DNA from: Ruminococcaceae bacterium UBA6842 | Lineage (GTDB): Bacteria > Bacillota > Clostridia > Oscillospirales > Acutalibacteraceae | Direction of reading: 5' to 3' | NCBI GenBank assembly: GCA_002451855.1 | Contig: DKDS01000013.1 | Span: 5,318-15,291, forward strand | DNA: 9,974 nucleotides | In this document: piece by piece, positions 1 through 7,184 of the stretch | Position numbering within the stretch: the first letter of the stretch is position 1 | Layout of the letters: each line of letters starts with the position of its first letter | Translations under genes and position numbers: made by a program | The notes under the pieces: generated by a model | What the model saw: the letters and a program-made list of their open reading frames with translations, nothing else | Databases searched by the model: none | What the model was told of the DNA's origin: nothing

Positions 1-227
1 GTCGGTCTTGCAAAATAATTATACTTTTCGGGTATTACATCGGGACAGATGACGCAAGCTACTTTTCCTATTTCCTTAAGCCCGTAATAAAGCGCAAAGG
101 CCGAGCCCAGCGTGTCGCCGTCAGGCGACGCGTGGGTAAGGATAATATAATTATCGTGCTTTTTTAAAAATCTTGCGGTCTGCCGGAGTGTTAAATCACG
201 GCAGCCGTCATTATTTTTATTTCTCAT
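1..227 (-). CDS. nrnA: DHH-family phosphoesterase, NrnA type (5' end only, truncated by window edge)
   Basis: About 75 N-terminal residues are visible. The motif ILTHASPDGDTLGSAFAL (near residues 27-44) is the first DHH-superfamily metal-binding motif, usually H-x-x-P-DGD-x-x-GS. In this family, bifunctional oligoribonuclease/pAp phosphatases (NrnA) degrade nanoRNAs of 2-5 nt and dephosphorylate 3'-phosphoadenosine 5'-phosphate in the cytoplasm, using Mn2+. The start is ATG at 227, preceded by a strong GAGGAAGG site (233-240) lying inside the end of rbfA; the two genes overlap by 11 bp (217-227), which suggests translational coupling. A DHH phosphoesterase directly after rbfA is common in clostridia. 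The DHH and DHHA1 motifs themselves lie beyond the left edge, so the distinction from other DHH exopolyphosphatase-like enzymes rests on context. Confidence 0.88.
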   Translation of the reverse strand, partial: MRNKNNDGCRDLTLRQTARFLKKHDNYIILTHASPDGDTLGSAFALYYGLKEIGKVACVICPDVIPEKYNYFARP

Positions 228-576
228 TTTTTCCTTCCTCGCCGAATGATTCGATTATTCTCGAAATATTGGCGCTTTGTTCAATGGAATCGTCCGCCAC
301 AAAGCGCAGTTCCGGCACCTTTCTTAAGATGAGCCTTGCACCAAGCTCCCTGCGTAAAAAGCCTGAAGCGCCCTTCAACGCCTTTACCGAGCTTACGGTT
401 TGCTCATACCCCTCTATTGCGCTGACATAAACGGTAGCGTAAGAAAGGTCGCCCGAAACATTTACCTTGACTATGCTTAAAAGCCGGCTTACGCGCGGAT
501 CCTTTATTTCTCTTAAAAGCTCCGACAGCGCAATTTTGATATCTGACTCAATACGGTTGATTCTGTATCCTGCCAT
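217..576 (-). CDS. rbfA: Ribosome-binding factor A
   Basis: A 119-residue protein with the RbfA KH-like fold signature: the N-terminal RINRIESDIKIALSELL helix, the REIKDPRV segment (residues 23-30), VSGDLSYATVYVS (40-52) and the C-terminal LRRELGARLILRKVPELRF strand region (about 74-92). RbfA binds the free 30S subunit near the 5' end of 16S rRNA helix 1 and promotes late maturation; it is also important in the cold. Length is normal for the family (about 115-130). ATG at 576 overlaps the infB stop as TAATG, with a GGAGGAG ribosome-binding site (588-594) inside infB, so translation is probably coupled to infB. The gene in turn overlaps nrnA by 11 bp. Confidence 0.96.
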   Translation of the reverse strand: MAGYRINRIESDIKIALSELLREIKDPRVSRLLSIVKVNVSGDLSYATVYVSAIEGYEQTVSSVKALKGASGFLRRELGARLILRKVPELRFVADDSIEQSANISRIIESFGEEGKNEK

Positions 577-3128
577 TAATCTCTGTACTCCTCCATAATA
601 AAGGCTTCGAACTGGTCGCCCTCTTTAATATCGGCGAATTTTTCAAGTCCGATACCGCATTCGTAGCCCTGTGCCACTTCCTTGACATCGTCCTTAAAGC
701 GGCGCAGAGAATCTATCTTATCCTCGCATATAACTATGCCGTCGCGCACAACACGAATCTGACAGGAGCGTGTAACCTTGCCGTTTGTAATATAACAGCC
801 CGCAACCGTACCGACATTGGAGATTTTGTAAACGGTGCGAACCTCCGCCGTACCGAGCTGATTTTCACGGTATTTCGGAGCCAGCATACCCTTCATTGCA
901 GACTTAACCTCTTCAATGCAGTCATAAATGATACGGTACATACGCATATCAACGCCGTCACGCTCCGCCGCGGCCTTTGCAACGCCGTCAGGACGGACAT
1001 TAAAGCCTACTATAATAGCGCCGGAAGTCTGAGCCAGCATTACATCCGATTCGTTTATAGCGCCCACGCCGCCGTGGATAACATTTACTCTTACCTCGTC
1101 GTTTGAGAGCTTTACAAGGCTTTCTCTTACCGCTTCAACGCTGCCCTGAACATCGGCTTTAACAATAATGTTAAGCTCTTTAAGGTCGCCCTCGCTTAAC
1201 TGTTCAAAGAGATTGTCAAGCGTAACCTTTTGTTTTGCGTTGAATGCCTCTTCCTTAGCCTTTTGCTTTCTCTGCTCAACAAGCTCTCTTGCAAGTCTTT
1301 CATCGGAAACCGCGTCGAACACATCGCCCGCGTTCGGAGTTTCGGCAAGACCTGTTATCTCAACAGGAACCGACGGACCTGCGTCCTTAAGTTCTCTGCC
1401 GTTTTCGTTAGTCATAACACGCACACGGCCGACAGATGTGCCCGCAACGATTATATCGCCCGTATGGAGCGTTCCGTTCTGTACAAGAAGCGAAGCTACG
1501 GGTCCTCTGCCCTTATCAAGACGGGCTTCGATTACAATACCCTTTGCTCTTCTGTCGGGGTTTGCCTTAAGCTCCATCATTTCAGCTACAAGAAGTATGT
1601 TTTCAAGCAGCTTATCTATACCCATATGGGTCTTTGCGGAAACGGGAACGCAGATAACATCGCCGCCCCATTCCTCGGGTACGATACCCTGCTCGGTCAG
1701 CTGTTGGAGAACTCTGTCGGGATTAGCCTCCGGCTTATCCATTTTATTGATTGCGACTATCATCTGAACATTTGCCGCTTTAGCGTGGTTTATCGCCTCA
1801 ATAGTCTGCGGCATTATACCGTCGTCCGCGGCGACAACAAGCACGGCTATATCCGTAGCCATTGCGCCCCTCTTACGCATGGAGGTAAATGCGGCGTGAC
1901 CGGGTGTGTCAAGGAAGGTTATATCCTCGCCCTTGCAGTTTACCCTGTAAGCGCCGATATGCTGTGTAATTCCGCCTGCCTCGGTATCAGTAACCGCGGT
2001 ATTTCTTATAGCGTCAAGCAATGAGGTCTTACCGTGGTCAACATGACCCATAACAACCACAACGGGACTTCTGGGCTTAAGGTTTTCCGCATTATCCTCG
2101 GTATCGTCCATTATCTGCTCTTCAATGGTAACGACTACCTGCTTTTCAATCTTAGCGCCCATTTCGGTTACAACTATTTCGGCGGTATCGTAATCTATCA
2201 CCTGATTAACGGTTGCCATCATTCCGAGCTTAAGAAGCACCTTAATAACCTCTGCGGCGGTTTTCTTAAGCGCGGCGGCAAGCTCGCCTACCGTTATTTC
2301 ATCGCCCACCGTAACGGTTATCGGAGTACTCTTTATGCGCTCAAGCTGAAGTCTGCGCATTTTGTCCGCCTCGGTCTCGCGCTTTACACCCTGCGGACGG
2401 CGGTAATCCTGCGATTTCTGTTTTATCTTCTGCTTGCGTGAGAAATTGTCTCGCATTGTGTTTGCGGGAGCAATTCTCTCGTACTTTTCATTGTATTTAT
2501 CAATGTTGACATTTGAGGTACGGGTATCGATATGGCGTATTTCGGCAGGTCCTCTTTTGGGAGCCTCACCCGGCTTTTTATCCTTTTTCTGCGAAACAAA
2601 GGGCTTGGGATCCGAAACGCCGTGTTTCTTTTCTTCGGGCTTCTTCTCTTCTGTTTTCTTTGCCTCGGGCTTTTTGGCAGCCGGCTTTTCAGCGCTCTTT
2701 TCAGGCTTCCTTTCGGCAGGCTTTTCTTCCGGTTTCTCGACGGTCTGAGGCTCCTCTTTTTTCTCCTTGACCGGCTTTTTAACCTCCGGTTCCTCTTTTA
2801 CGGGAGCCTTTTCGCCGTTCTGAGCCGCGGCAGCCGCTTTAAGCTGTTCAAGAATAGCCATTTGCTCGGCAAGCTTTTTGTTTTTTTCTTCTTCTCTTGC
2901 CTTTTTTGCCGCCGCGCGGGATTCCGCGCCGGTTGCAAAGTATTCGTCAAGGCTCTTGACCTCGTTTTTATTAAGCAAAGCGCTGAAAACCACGCTTATT
3001 TCCGCTTCGTTAAGCACCGCTCCGCTTTTTTTGGCGGTACCCGTCTTTTCCGCCACAATATCCGTTATATCCTTTGAACTGACATTAAAATCCTTTGCAA
3101 GATCACTGATCTTATATTTATTTGTCAT
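576..3128 (-). CDS. infB: Translation initiation factor IF-2
   Basis: An 850-residue GTPase that brings fMet-tRNA to the 30S subunit and promotes subunit joining. In order: an IF2_N helical domain (about 1-55); a long Lys/Glu/Pro/Ala-rich linker (about 75-195); a second IF2_N domain (about 265-325); the G domain with G1 GHVDHGKT (361-368), G2 GGITQH (385-390), G3 DTPGH (407-411), G4 NKMD (461-464) and G5 SAK (497-499); domain II (about 530-615); domain III (about 650-730); and the fMet-tRNA-binding C2 domain ending ...FEAFIMEEYRD. The frame is open up to a TTG at 3146, but that codon abuts the AAGGAGG ribosome-binding site (3137-3143); the ATG at 3128 sits 8 nt after it and begins MTNKYKISDLAKDF, the expected IF2 N terminus. 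The gene follows ylxQ by 18 bp and shares one base with rbfA. Confidence 0.98.
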   Translation of the reverse strand: MTNKYKISDLAKDFNVSSKDITDIVAEKTGTAKKSGAVLNEAEISVVFSALLNKNEVKSLDEYFATGAESRAAAKKAREEEKNKKLAEQMAILEQLKAAAAAQNGEKAPVKEEPEVKKPVKEKKEEPQTVEKPEEKPAERKPEKSAEKPAAKKPEAKKTEEKKPEEKKHGVSDPKPFVSQKKDKKPGEAPKRGPAEIRHIDTRTSNVNIDKYNEKYERIAPANTMRDNFSRKQKIKQKSQDYRRPQGVKRETEADKMRRLQLERIKSTPITVTVGDEITVGELAAALKKTAAEVIKVLLKLGMMATVNQVIDYDTAEIVVTEMGAKIEKQVVVTIEEQIMDDTEDNAENLKPRSPVVVVMGHVDHGKTSLLDAIRNTAVTDTEAGGITQHIGAYRVNCKGEDITFLDTPGHAAFTSMRKRGAMATDIAVLVVAADDGIMPQTIEAINHAKAANVQMIVAINKMDKPEANPDRVLQQLTEQGIVPEEWGGDVICVPVSAKTHMGIDKLLENILLVAEMMELKANPDRRAKGIVIEARLDKGRGPVASLLVQNGTLHTGDIIVAGTSVGRVRVMTNENGRELKDAGPSVPVEITGLAETPNAGDVFDAVSDERLARELVEQRKQKAKEEAFNAKQKVTLDNLFEQLSEGDLKELNIIVKADVQGSVEAVRESLVKLSNDEVRVNVIHGGVGAINESDVMLAQTSGAIIVGFNVRPDGVAKAAAERDGVDMRMYRIIYDCIEEVKSAMKGMLAPKYRENQLGTAEVRTVYKISNVGTVAGCYITNGKVTRSCQIRVVRDGIVICEDKIDSLRRFKDDVKEVAQGYECGIGLEKFADIKEGDQFEAFIMEEYRD

Positions 3129-3136
3129 TAGCATTT

Positions 3137-3143
3137 CCTCCTT
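3137..3143 (-). promoter_or_regulatory. Ribosome-binding site deciding the infB start
   Basis: AAGGAGG, a near-perfect anti-Shine-Dalgarno match, lies 8 nt before ATG at 3128. An in-frame ATG at 3134 is only 2 nt away and an in-frame TTG at 3146 lies before the site, so neither is a credible start. Confidence 0.85.
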
Positions 3144-3146
3144 CAA

Positions 3147-3446
3147 CTACGCCTTTAAAACGGCGTCGGCAAAACCGCTGTCATTAACCGACAGTATTCC
3201 GCATCTGCGGCCGACTGCGGCAGATACCGCAGCTATATCCAATTCTTCAAGAACAAGTGTCCTTACATTTTCCTTGCCTGCAAAAAATTCCGCTTCCTTA
3301 CGGCTTTTATCCGAAACATCACTGCCGATTACTATAAGCCGAGCCTTTTTTTCCTTTACGGACTTTAAAGCGGCGTCCGCCCCGTAGCTGAGCCTTCCCG
3401 CCTTGGAAGCAAAGCCTAACAGCGCGGTGATTTTTTTACTGTCCAC
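3147..3446 (-). CDS. ylxQ: L7Ae/L30e-family RNA-binding protein YlxQ
   Basis: A protein of about 99 residues of the ribosomal L7Ae/L30e/S12e/Gadd45 superfamily. Support comes from the N-terminal helix ITALLGFASKAGRLSYG (K-x-x-x-LLG-x-A-x-x-AG-x-L-x-x-G is typical), then ARLIVIGSDVSDKSRKE and the expected place between ylxR and infB. B. subtilis YlxQ and its relatives bind kink-turn RNA; the exact cellular role is unclear. Two GTG starts are possible. GTG at 3446 has an AGGTGAG site (3454-3460) 7 nt upstream and is preferred; GTG at 3458 would add four residues but has no spaced ribosome-binding site. With the preferred start the gene overlaps the end of ylxR by 11 bp (3436-3446). The stop is TAG, 18 bp before infB. 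Confidence 0.92.
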   Translation of the reverse strand: MDSKKITALLGFASKAGRLSYGADAALKSVKEKKARLIVIGSDVSDKSRKEAEFFAGKENVRTLVLEELDIAAVSAAVGRRCGILSVNDSGFADAVLKA

Positions 3447-3705
3447 CGTTAAGCTCACCTTCTATTTCGGAAAACACGCTTTCGGGCACCTCACAGCCGA
3501 ACGCCCTTGACAGAGCGCCTGATTTCTGCGCTTTTTTAAGACACTCGGGCGATTTGCATATATATGCTCCTCTGCCGTTAAGCCTGCCTGTCGTGTCAAG
3601 CTTAATATCCCCCTCGGGTGTTTTCACAACGCGTATAAGCTCGCTTTTTTGCTTCATTTCACGGCAGCCCGTACACATACGCATAGGTATCTTTTTTGCT
3701 GACAT
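3436..3705 (-). CDS. ylxR: YlxR/RnpM family protein (RNase P modulator)
   Basis: An 89-residue basic protein with both hallmark motifs of the YlxR (DUF448) family: MRMCTGCREMKQKSELIRVV (residues 8-27) and GRLNGRGAYICKSPECL (40-56). Cys11, Cys14, Cys50 and Cys55 are the conserved cysteines. Family members are nucleic-acid binding; B. subtilis YlxR has been reported to bind the RNase P RNA and modulate RNase P, hence the name RnpM. ATG at 3705 follows AAGGAG (3713-3718) at suitable spacing, 18 bp after nusA. It overlaps ylxQ downstream. Position between nusA and ylxQ/infB is the standard Firmicute arrangement. Confidence 0.95.
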   Translation of the reverse strand: MSAKKIPMRMCTGCREMKQKSELIRVVKTPEGDIKLDTTGRLNGRGAYICKSPECLKKAQKSGALSRAFGCEVPESVFSEIEGELNGGQ

Positions 3706-3723
3706 AATCCTGCTCCTTAAAGA

Positions 3724-4809
3724 TTACTCGCCGAAAAATCCGCTTTCGGGGTGAATGTCTATCTTCCAGCCCGTAAGCTTTGCCGCAAGCCTTACATTCT
3801 GTCCCTTATTGCCTATCGCAAGCGACAGCTGCGCTTCAGGTACGCTTGCCTTGCAGACCTTCGGCTCCTCGCTCTCTATTTCAACTGACACTACCTTTGC
3901 CGGAGAAAGCGCCTCGGATACAAATACCTTCGGGTCGTCGCTGTATCTTACTATATCTATCTTTTCGCCCGCAAGCTCCTCGACTATCTTATTTACACGG
4001 GCGCCTCTCGGTCCTATACAAGCGCCTACGGCGTCTATTTCGGGATTTGCGGACCATACGGCTATCTTTGTGCGTGAGCCTGCCTGACGGGAAACCGCCT
4101 TTATCTCAATAGTACCGTCGAATATTTCGGGAACCTCTGTTTCAAACAGGCGCTTAACAAGACCCGGATGTGTGCGCGAAAGCATTATTTTAGCTCCGCG
4201 CTCGGTTTCCTTTACATCGACAACATATACCTTAATATGCTCGCCCTCTGTAAGGACCTCATCAGGCACCTGCTCAAGCTTCGGGAGAGTTGCCTCATTA
4301 TGTCCGATTGTAAGTATTGCGTTGCCGGTTTTGGGGTCGATACGCTGAACGACCGCGGTTACAAGCTCACGGTTATGGCTTTGGAACTCTGCCAATACCT
4401 GACCTCTCTCCGCCTCTCTTACGCCCTGACGGAAGTTGTTTTTTGAATTCTGTGCTACCACACGGCCGAACTTCTTGGGGTCAAGCTTTATATCAACAAA
4501 TCCGTTTTCCACTGCGCTCGAATCAATTTTAGCCGCGTCCTCCTTTGAAATCTCGGTATACGGGTCCATCACCTCGTCAACAACGGTTTTACGGGCGGTA
4601 ACGCTGAAAATTTCCTTTTCCGTATCGATAACGCAAGAAACAATATCGTTTCCGCCGTAATCCTTACGGGCAGCCACAACAATAGCGTCCGCAATTTTTT
4701 CCGCTATAAATTCCTTCGGAATACCTCTTTCCTCTTCCATAAGCTTTAGGGCGTCGAAAAACTCCCTTGTACTGTCTGTTTTTGCCTTTGACGATTTTCT
4801 AACTGCCAT
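3724..4809 (-). CDS. nusA: Transcription termination/antitermination factor NusA
   Basis: A 361-residue NusA of the short Gram-positive type, lacking the C-terminal acidic repeats of E. coli NusA. Layout: RNA-polymerase-binding N-terminal domain (about 1-125), S1 domain (about 134-200, RGQVLAEF...IKVYVVDV), KH1 (about 225-295, GACIGPRGARVNKIVEEL) and KH2 (about 300-352, LAIGNKGQNVRLAAKLTGW). It binds RNA polymerase and nascent RNA, promotes pausing and hairpin-dependent termination, and takes part in rRNA antitermination. ATG at 4809 follows GGAGG (4821-4825) with an 11-nt spacer, slightly long. It is the second gene of the operon, 21 bp after rimP. NusA may itself act on the hairpin in the operon leader (inference). 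Confidence 0.97.
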   Translation of the reverse strand: MAVRKSSKAKTDSTREFFDALKLMEEERGIPKEFIAEKIADAIVVAARKDYGGNDIVSCVIDTEKEIFSVTARKTVVDEVMDPYTEISKEDAAKIDSSAVENGFVDIKLDPKKFGRVVAQNSKNNFRQGVREAERGQVLAEFQSHNRELVTAVVQRIDPKTGNAILTIGHNEATLPKLEQVPDEVLTEGEHIKVYVVDVKETERGAKIMLSRTHPGLVKRLFETEVPEIFDGTIEIKAVSRQAGSRTKIAVWSANPEIDAVGACIGPRGARVNKIVEELAGEKIDIVRYSDDPKVFVSEALSPAKVVSVEIESEEPKVCKASVPEAQLSLAIGNKGQNVRLAAKLTGWKIDIHPESGFFGE

Positions 4810-4830
4810 TTTTCTTTATTCCTCCGAACA

Positions 4831-5274
4831 TTACTGTATATTTGCTTTAGATATTTCTTTAAGAGCAAACGCATATTCCGTGCCGTCTACATCTATTACA
4901 ATGTCGCCGTCAGCCGAAATTAACCTGCCCGTAAACTCACGCACTCCGTCTTTCGGCTTATAAAGCTTCAAATGCACGGTGCTTCCCACCGATTTTTCAA
5001 AATGCGACGGACGGGTAAGCTCCCTTTCTATTCCGGGAGAGCATACCTCAAGATAATACGAAACATCAATAGGGTCTGCCGCATCTATAATAGGGTCTAT
5101 CGCGTGCGACACATTGGTGCAGTCGTCGATACTTATACCCTCCGGCTTATCTATAAATACGCGCAGATACCACGATGCCCCCTCCTTTATAAAGCGGACA
5201 TCCCAAAGGCTTACGCCCTGCTCCTCTACCGCGTCCTTTATAAGACCGTAGACCCTTTCGGCTGAATTTGCCAC
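4831..5274 (-). CDS. rimP: Ribosome maturation factor RimP
   Basis: A 147-residue protein with the RimP signatures WYLRVFIDKPEGISIDDCTNVS (residues 35-56) and YYLEVCSPGIERELTRPSHF (73-92), followed by a C-terminal SH3-like Sm domain. RimP binds the immature 30S subunit and helps 16S rRNA/S12 assembly in the cytoplasm. The start is GTG at 5274 with GGAG (5283-5286) 8 nt upstream; the nearby ATG at 5282 is in another frame. It is the first gene of the rimP-nusA-infB operon and follows a 70-nt leader from the promoter at 5354-5382. Confidence 0.96.
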   Translation of the reverse strand: MANSAERVYGLIKDAVEEQGVSLWDVRFIKEGASWYLRVFIDKPEGISIDDCTNVSHAIDPIIDAADPIDVSYYLEVCSPGIERELTRPSHFEKSVGSTVHLKLYKPKDGVREFTGRLISADGDIVIDVDGTEYAFALKEISKANIQ

Positions 5275-5299
5275 TTAACCATCTCCAATACAGATGCGC

Positions 5300-5334
5300 A
5301 AAACAAAAGTGAGCGGGTCGCCCCACTCACCTTT
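5300..5334 (-). terminator. Leader hairpin with U-rich tail upstream of rimP (attenuator-like)
   Basis: On the minus strand, AAAGGTGAGTGGG (5334-5322) pairs with CCCGCTCACTTTT (5317-5305): a 13-bp stem with two G-U wobbles, closed by GCGA (5321-5318), a GNRA tetraloop. It is followed by TTTTGTTTTG, an interrupted U tract. This has the shape of an intrinsic terminator. It lies after the predicted rimP promoter and about 14 nt before the rimP ribosome-binding site, so if it works it would attenuate the nusA operon as well as stop read-through from the pseudokinase gene. On the plus strand the U tract is poor, so the minus direction is favoured. Confidence 0.6.
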
Positions 5335-5353
5335 CTGCTTACTTAATGCAAAC

Positions 5354-5382
5354 ATTATAACACAAGCGTTATAAAAAATCAA
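5354..5382 (-). promoter_or_regulatory. Promoter of the rimP-nusA-infB operon (sigma-A type)
   Basis: -35 TTGATT (5382-5377), 17-bp spacer, -10 TATAAT (5359-5354), so five of six and six of six consensus bases if TTGAnn is scored loosely (TTGATT matches four). The start point would be near 5347, giving a 5' leader of about 73 nt before the rimP GTG that contains the hairpin at 5305-5334. The promoter begins only 15 bp after the stop of the upstream gene. Confidence 0.8.
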
Positions 5383-5397
5383 GTACCTATTTTAAAA

Positions 5398-7095
5398 TCA
5401 ACCCACAGACGAGCCGGAGGAAGCCGAGGAGTCCGAGCCGCCGTATGAATTAATGTATATCTTCACTGGCGACTCCGCGCTTATCTGCGTTCCGTATTTA
5501 GGTTCCTGCTCAATAACCGTTCCGGGATCCTTGTCCTCGTCATACTTTTCGAGCACCTCTATATTGTCATACAAAAAGCCTTGCTTTAAAAGCTCTATTT
5601 TAGCGCTGTTTTCATCAAGACCCTTAACATTCGCAATCTTGATTTCCTTAGGCCCGAGGCTTATCGTAATCTCTATTTTAGTATCTCTTACAACATTGGT
5701 GCCCTCCGCCAAGGATTGAGCGCATATCTGTCCTCTGGCAAACTTATCGCTGTATTCCTTGCCCTTAATTACGAACTGGAATTTTTCATATTCGGTGTTT
5801 TCGGTATTGTCAACAAGCTCGGCATAGTATTTACCCGTAAGCTGAGGAACGGGGAAAAGCACATCCGAAACCTCCGCTCCGCTGTCGATAGCGCCTATGG
5901 AATCTACCGACGGCGCATCCTCCGACGCGCTTACGCTCTGCTCCGAGGAATTTTTCTTTCCGAATATATCCTTTTTAAACACCGTGAATATAAGCACTGC
6001 CGCCACAAGAAATACCGCCGCAGTACACGCCGAGGAAATCACAACATATTTAGCGGTGCCGCCCTTCTTTTTAGTTCTTGCGGGGCTTTGCTTATCTCCG
6101 TTCTCCTTAACGCGTTTTTCGGGTCTTTTATCCGCCGCCGTTTCGGCATATACAAGCTCGTTCTTAAATTCCTCGATATTTTGCGTGCGGTTTTCGGGCA
6201 TCACCTGCAAGCCGTTAGCAAGTGCAGACAGCACATGACGGGGAAGCTCCTCGGCAAATTTTGCCGGAATAGACATCGAATCGTTTTTAAGCCTGAGCGT
6301 TGCTTCGGGCGGAACAGTGCCTATAAGCACATTAAAGAGAACGGCGCAAAGTCCGTAAACATCAGTATAGGTATCAATATGAAGCTTTGAAGAATCATAC
6401 TGCTCTATTGCGGCAAAGCCGGAAAAGACCTGCGATTCAAGCTCGCTGTCGGCACAGCGGAATTTTCTTATTCCGTAGCCCGAAATACGCAGCTTGCCGT
6501 CACGCCCTACAAGTACGGTTTCGTTTGAAATTCCGCCGTGAACAATGCCGGCGTCATTCATACCCTTTACCGTATCTATAAGAGGAAGAAAGAGAGGTCT
6601 TGCCTGCTCCCATTTAAGAGCGCCGCCGTTTTTGTTTAAAAACTCACGCATTGTAATATACGATATGTTCTGCATAACGGCGTAGACCGTGCCGTTTTCC
6701 TCAAACGCGTCGGTTACAGGCATAAGGGAAGGCAGCTCGGAATTGACGATAAAACGGTTAATATCGATAAATTCCATAAGTCCCTCGTTAAAAGTGTACT
6801 CGCCGCCCTTAAGCATTGAAACGGCGCCGTCGCTCTTGCGCTCGCAAAAGCCAACGGGAAGGTACTCTTTGATTTTTACCGAGGTATTTTTTAAATTATC
6901 CCAACCGATATATACGGTTTCCGTGCCGTTGTGCGACTTTATAAGTCCCACAGAATAACGGTTATTCAGCAAAAAGCCGACCGGAAGATAATCCTGCGGA
7001 TTTTGCGAAGCCGATTCACAGCCGCAGACGGGGCAAACTTTCTCGCCGCCGTTGTCGCTCATACAGCCGGGGCATAATCTGTCGGTATTGAACAT
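5398..7095 (-). CDS. Zinc-ribbon/pseudokinase/transmembrane/PASTA protein
   Basis: A 565-residue PknB-like receptor. N-terminal CPGC (8-11) and CPVCGC (21-26) look like a zinc ribbon. A kinase-like domain spans about 45-315: Lys76 in IKEYLP matches the ATP-site lysine of the 'IKEYFP' bacterial kinase subgroup, and EQY (231-233) and TDVYGL (244-249) match the activation-segment end and helix F. The glycine loop is degenerate (SHNGTETVY). The HRD motif reads HGG (186-188), the Asn five residues on is Thr193, and DFG reads GYG (206-208), so phosphotransfer is unlikely. A basic stretch precedes one transmembrane helix (about 350-373). The outer part has two PASTA-like repeats (about 414-481, divergent; 483-549, good) and a Ser/Gly tail. 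PASTA domains bind peptidoglycan or muropeptides in relatives; a scaffold or sensor role at the division or wall machinery is inferred. ATG at 7095 has GGAGGA (7101-7106). Confidence 0.88.
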   Translation of the reverse strand: MFNTDRLCPGCMSDNGGEKVCPVCGCESASQNPQDYLPVGFLLNNRYSVGLIKSHNGTETVYIGWDNLKNTSVKIKEYLPVGFCERKSDGAVSMLKGGEYTFNEGLMEFIDINRFIVNSELPSLMPVTDAFEENGTVYAVMQNISYITMREFLNKNGGALKWEQARPLFLPLIDTVKGMNDAGIVHGGISNETVLVGRDGKLRISGYGIRKFRCADSELESQVFSGFAAIEQYDSSKLHIDTYTDVYGLCAVLFNVLIGTVPPEATLRLKNDSMSIPAKFAEELPRHVLSALANGLQVMPENRTQNIEEFKNELVYAETAADKRPEKRVKENGDKQSPARTKKKGGTAKYVVISSACTAAVFLVAAVLIFTVFKKDIFGKKNSSEQSVSASEDAPSVDSIGAIDSGAEVSDVLFPVPQLTGKYYAELVDNTENTEYEKFQFVIKGKEYSDKFARGQICAQSLAEGTNVVRDTKIEITISLGPKEIKIANVKGLDENSAKIELLKQGFLYDNIEVLEKYDEDKDPGTVIEQEPKYGTQISAESPVKIYINSYGGSDSSASSGSSVG

Positions 7096-7154
7096 AAACT
7101 TCCTCCGAAGAAAAATTTGAAACCGAGCGGCATTAATTTAAAAATACCGCCGCC

Positions 7155-7184
7155 AGTATAGAATAATTATACCATATATGTCAA
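7155..7184 (-). promoter_or_regulatory. Promoter of the pseudokinase gene, with an overlapping extended -10
   Basis: -35 TTGACA (7184-7179, perfect), 18-bp spacer, -10 TATACT (7160-7155). The TGA inside TTGACA is the stop codon of the upstream phosphoesterase gene. A second possibility in the same stretch is an extended -10, TGGTATAAT (7174-7166), without a good -35. Either would start transcription about 50-65 nt before the ATG at 7095. Confidence 0.65.

Noticed and set aside
1230..2024. Long open frame on the plus strand opposite infB (264 codons), with others at 1168-1767 and 2532-3077
   Set aside because: They are antisense to the well-conserved infB, lack ribosome-binding sites and encode no recognisable domain; they reflect codon use of infB.
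2550..2910. Repetitive Lys/Glu/Pro/Ala-rich stretch in infB that might be read as a DNA repeat or an insertion
   Set aside because: A charged low-complexity linker between the N-terminal domains is normal for IF-2, and the DNA itself is not in regular repeat units.
5238..5330. A 30-codon GTG-initiated frame in the rimP leader that overlaps the rimP start and could be an upstream leader peptide
   Set aside because: The GTG is inside the stem of the leader hairpin and has no properly spaced ribosome-binding site; the frame is likely chance.
7127..7150. Small inverted repeat (GCGGTATT / AATGCCGC, minus strand) between the phosphoesterase and pseudokinase genes
   Set aside because: Only 8 bp with a G-U pair and an AT-rich loop, followed by no clean U tract; too weak to call a terminator.
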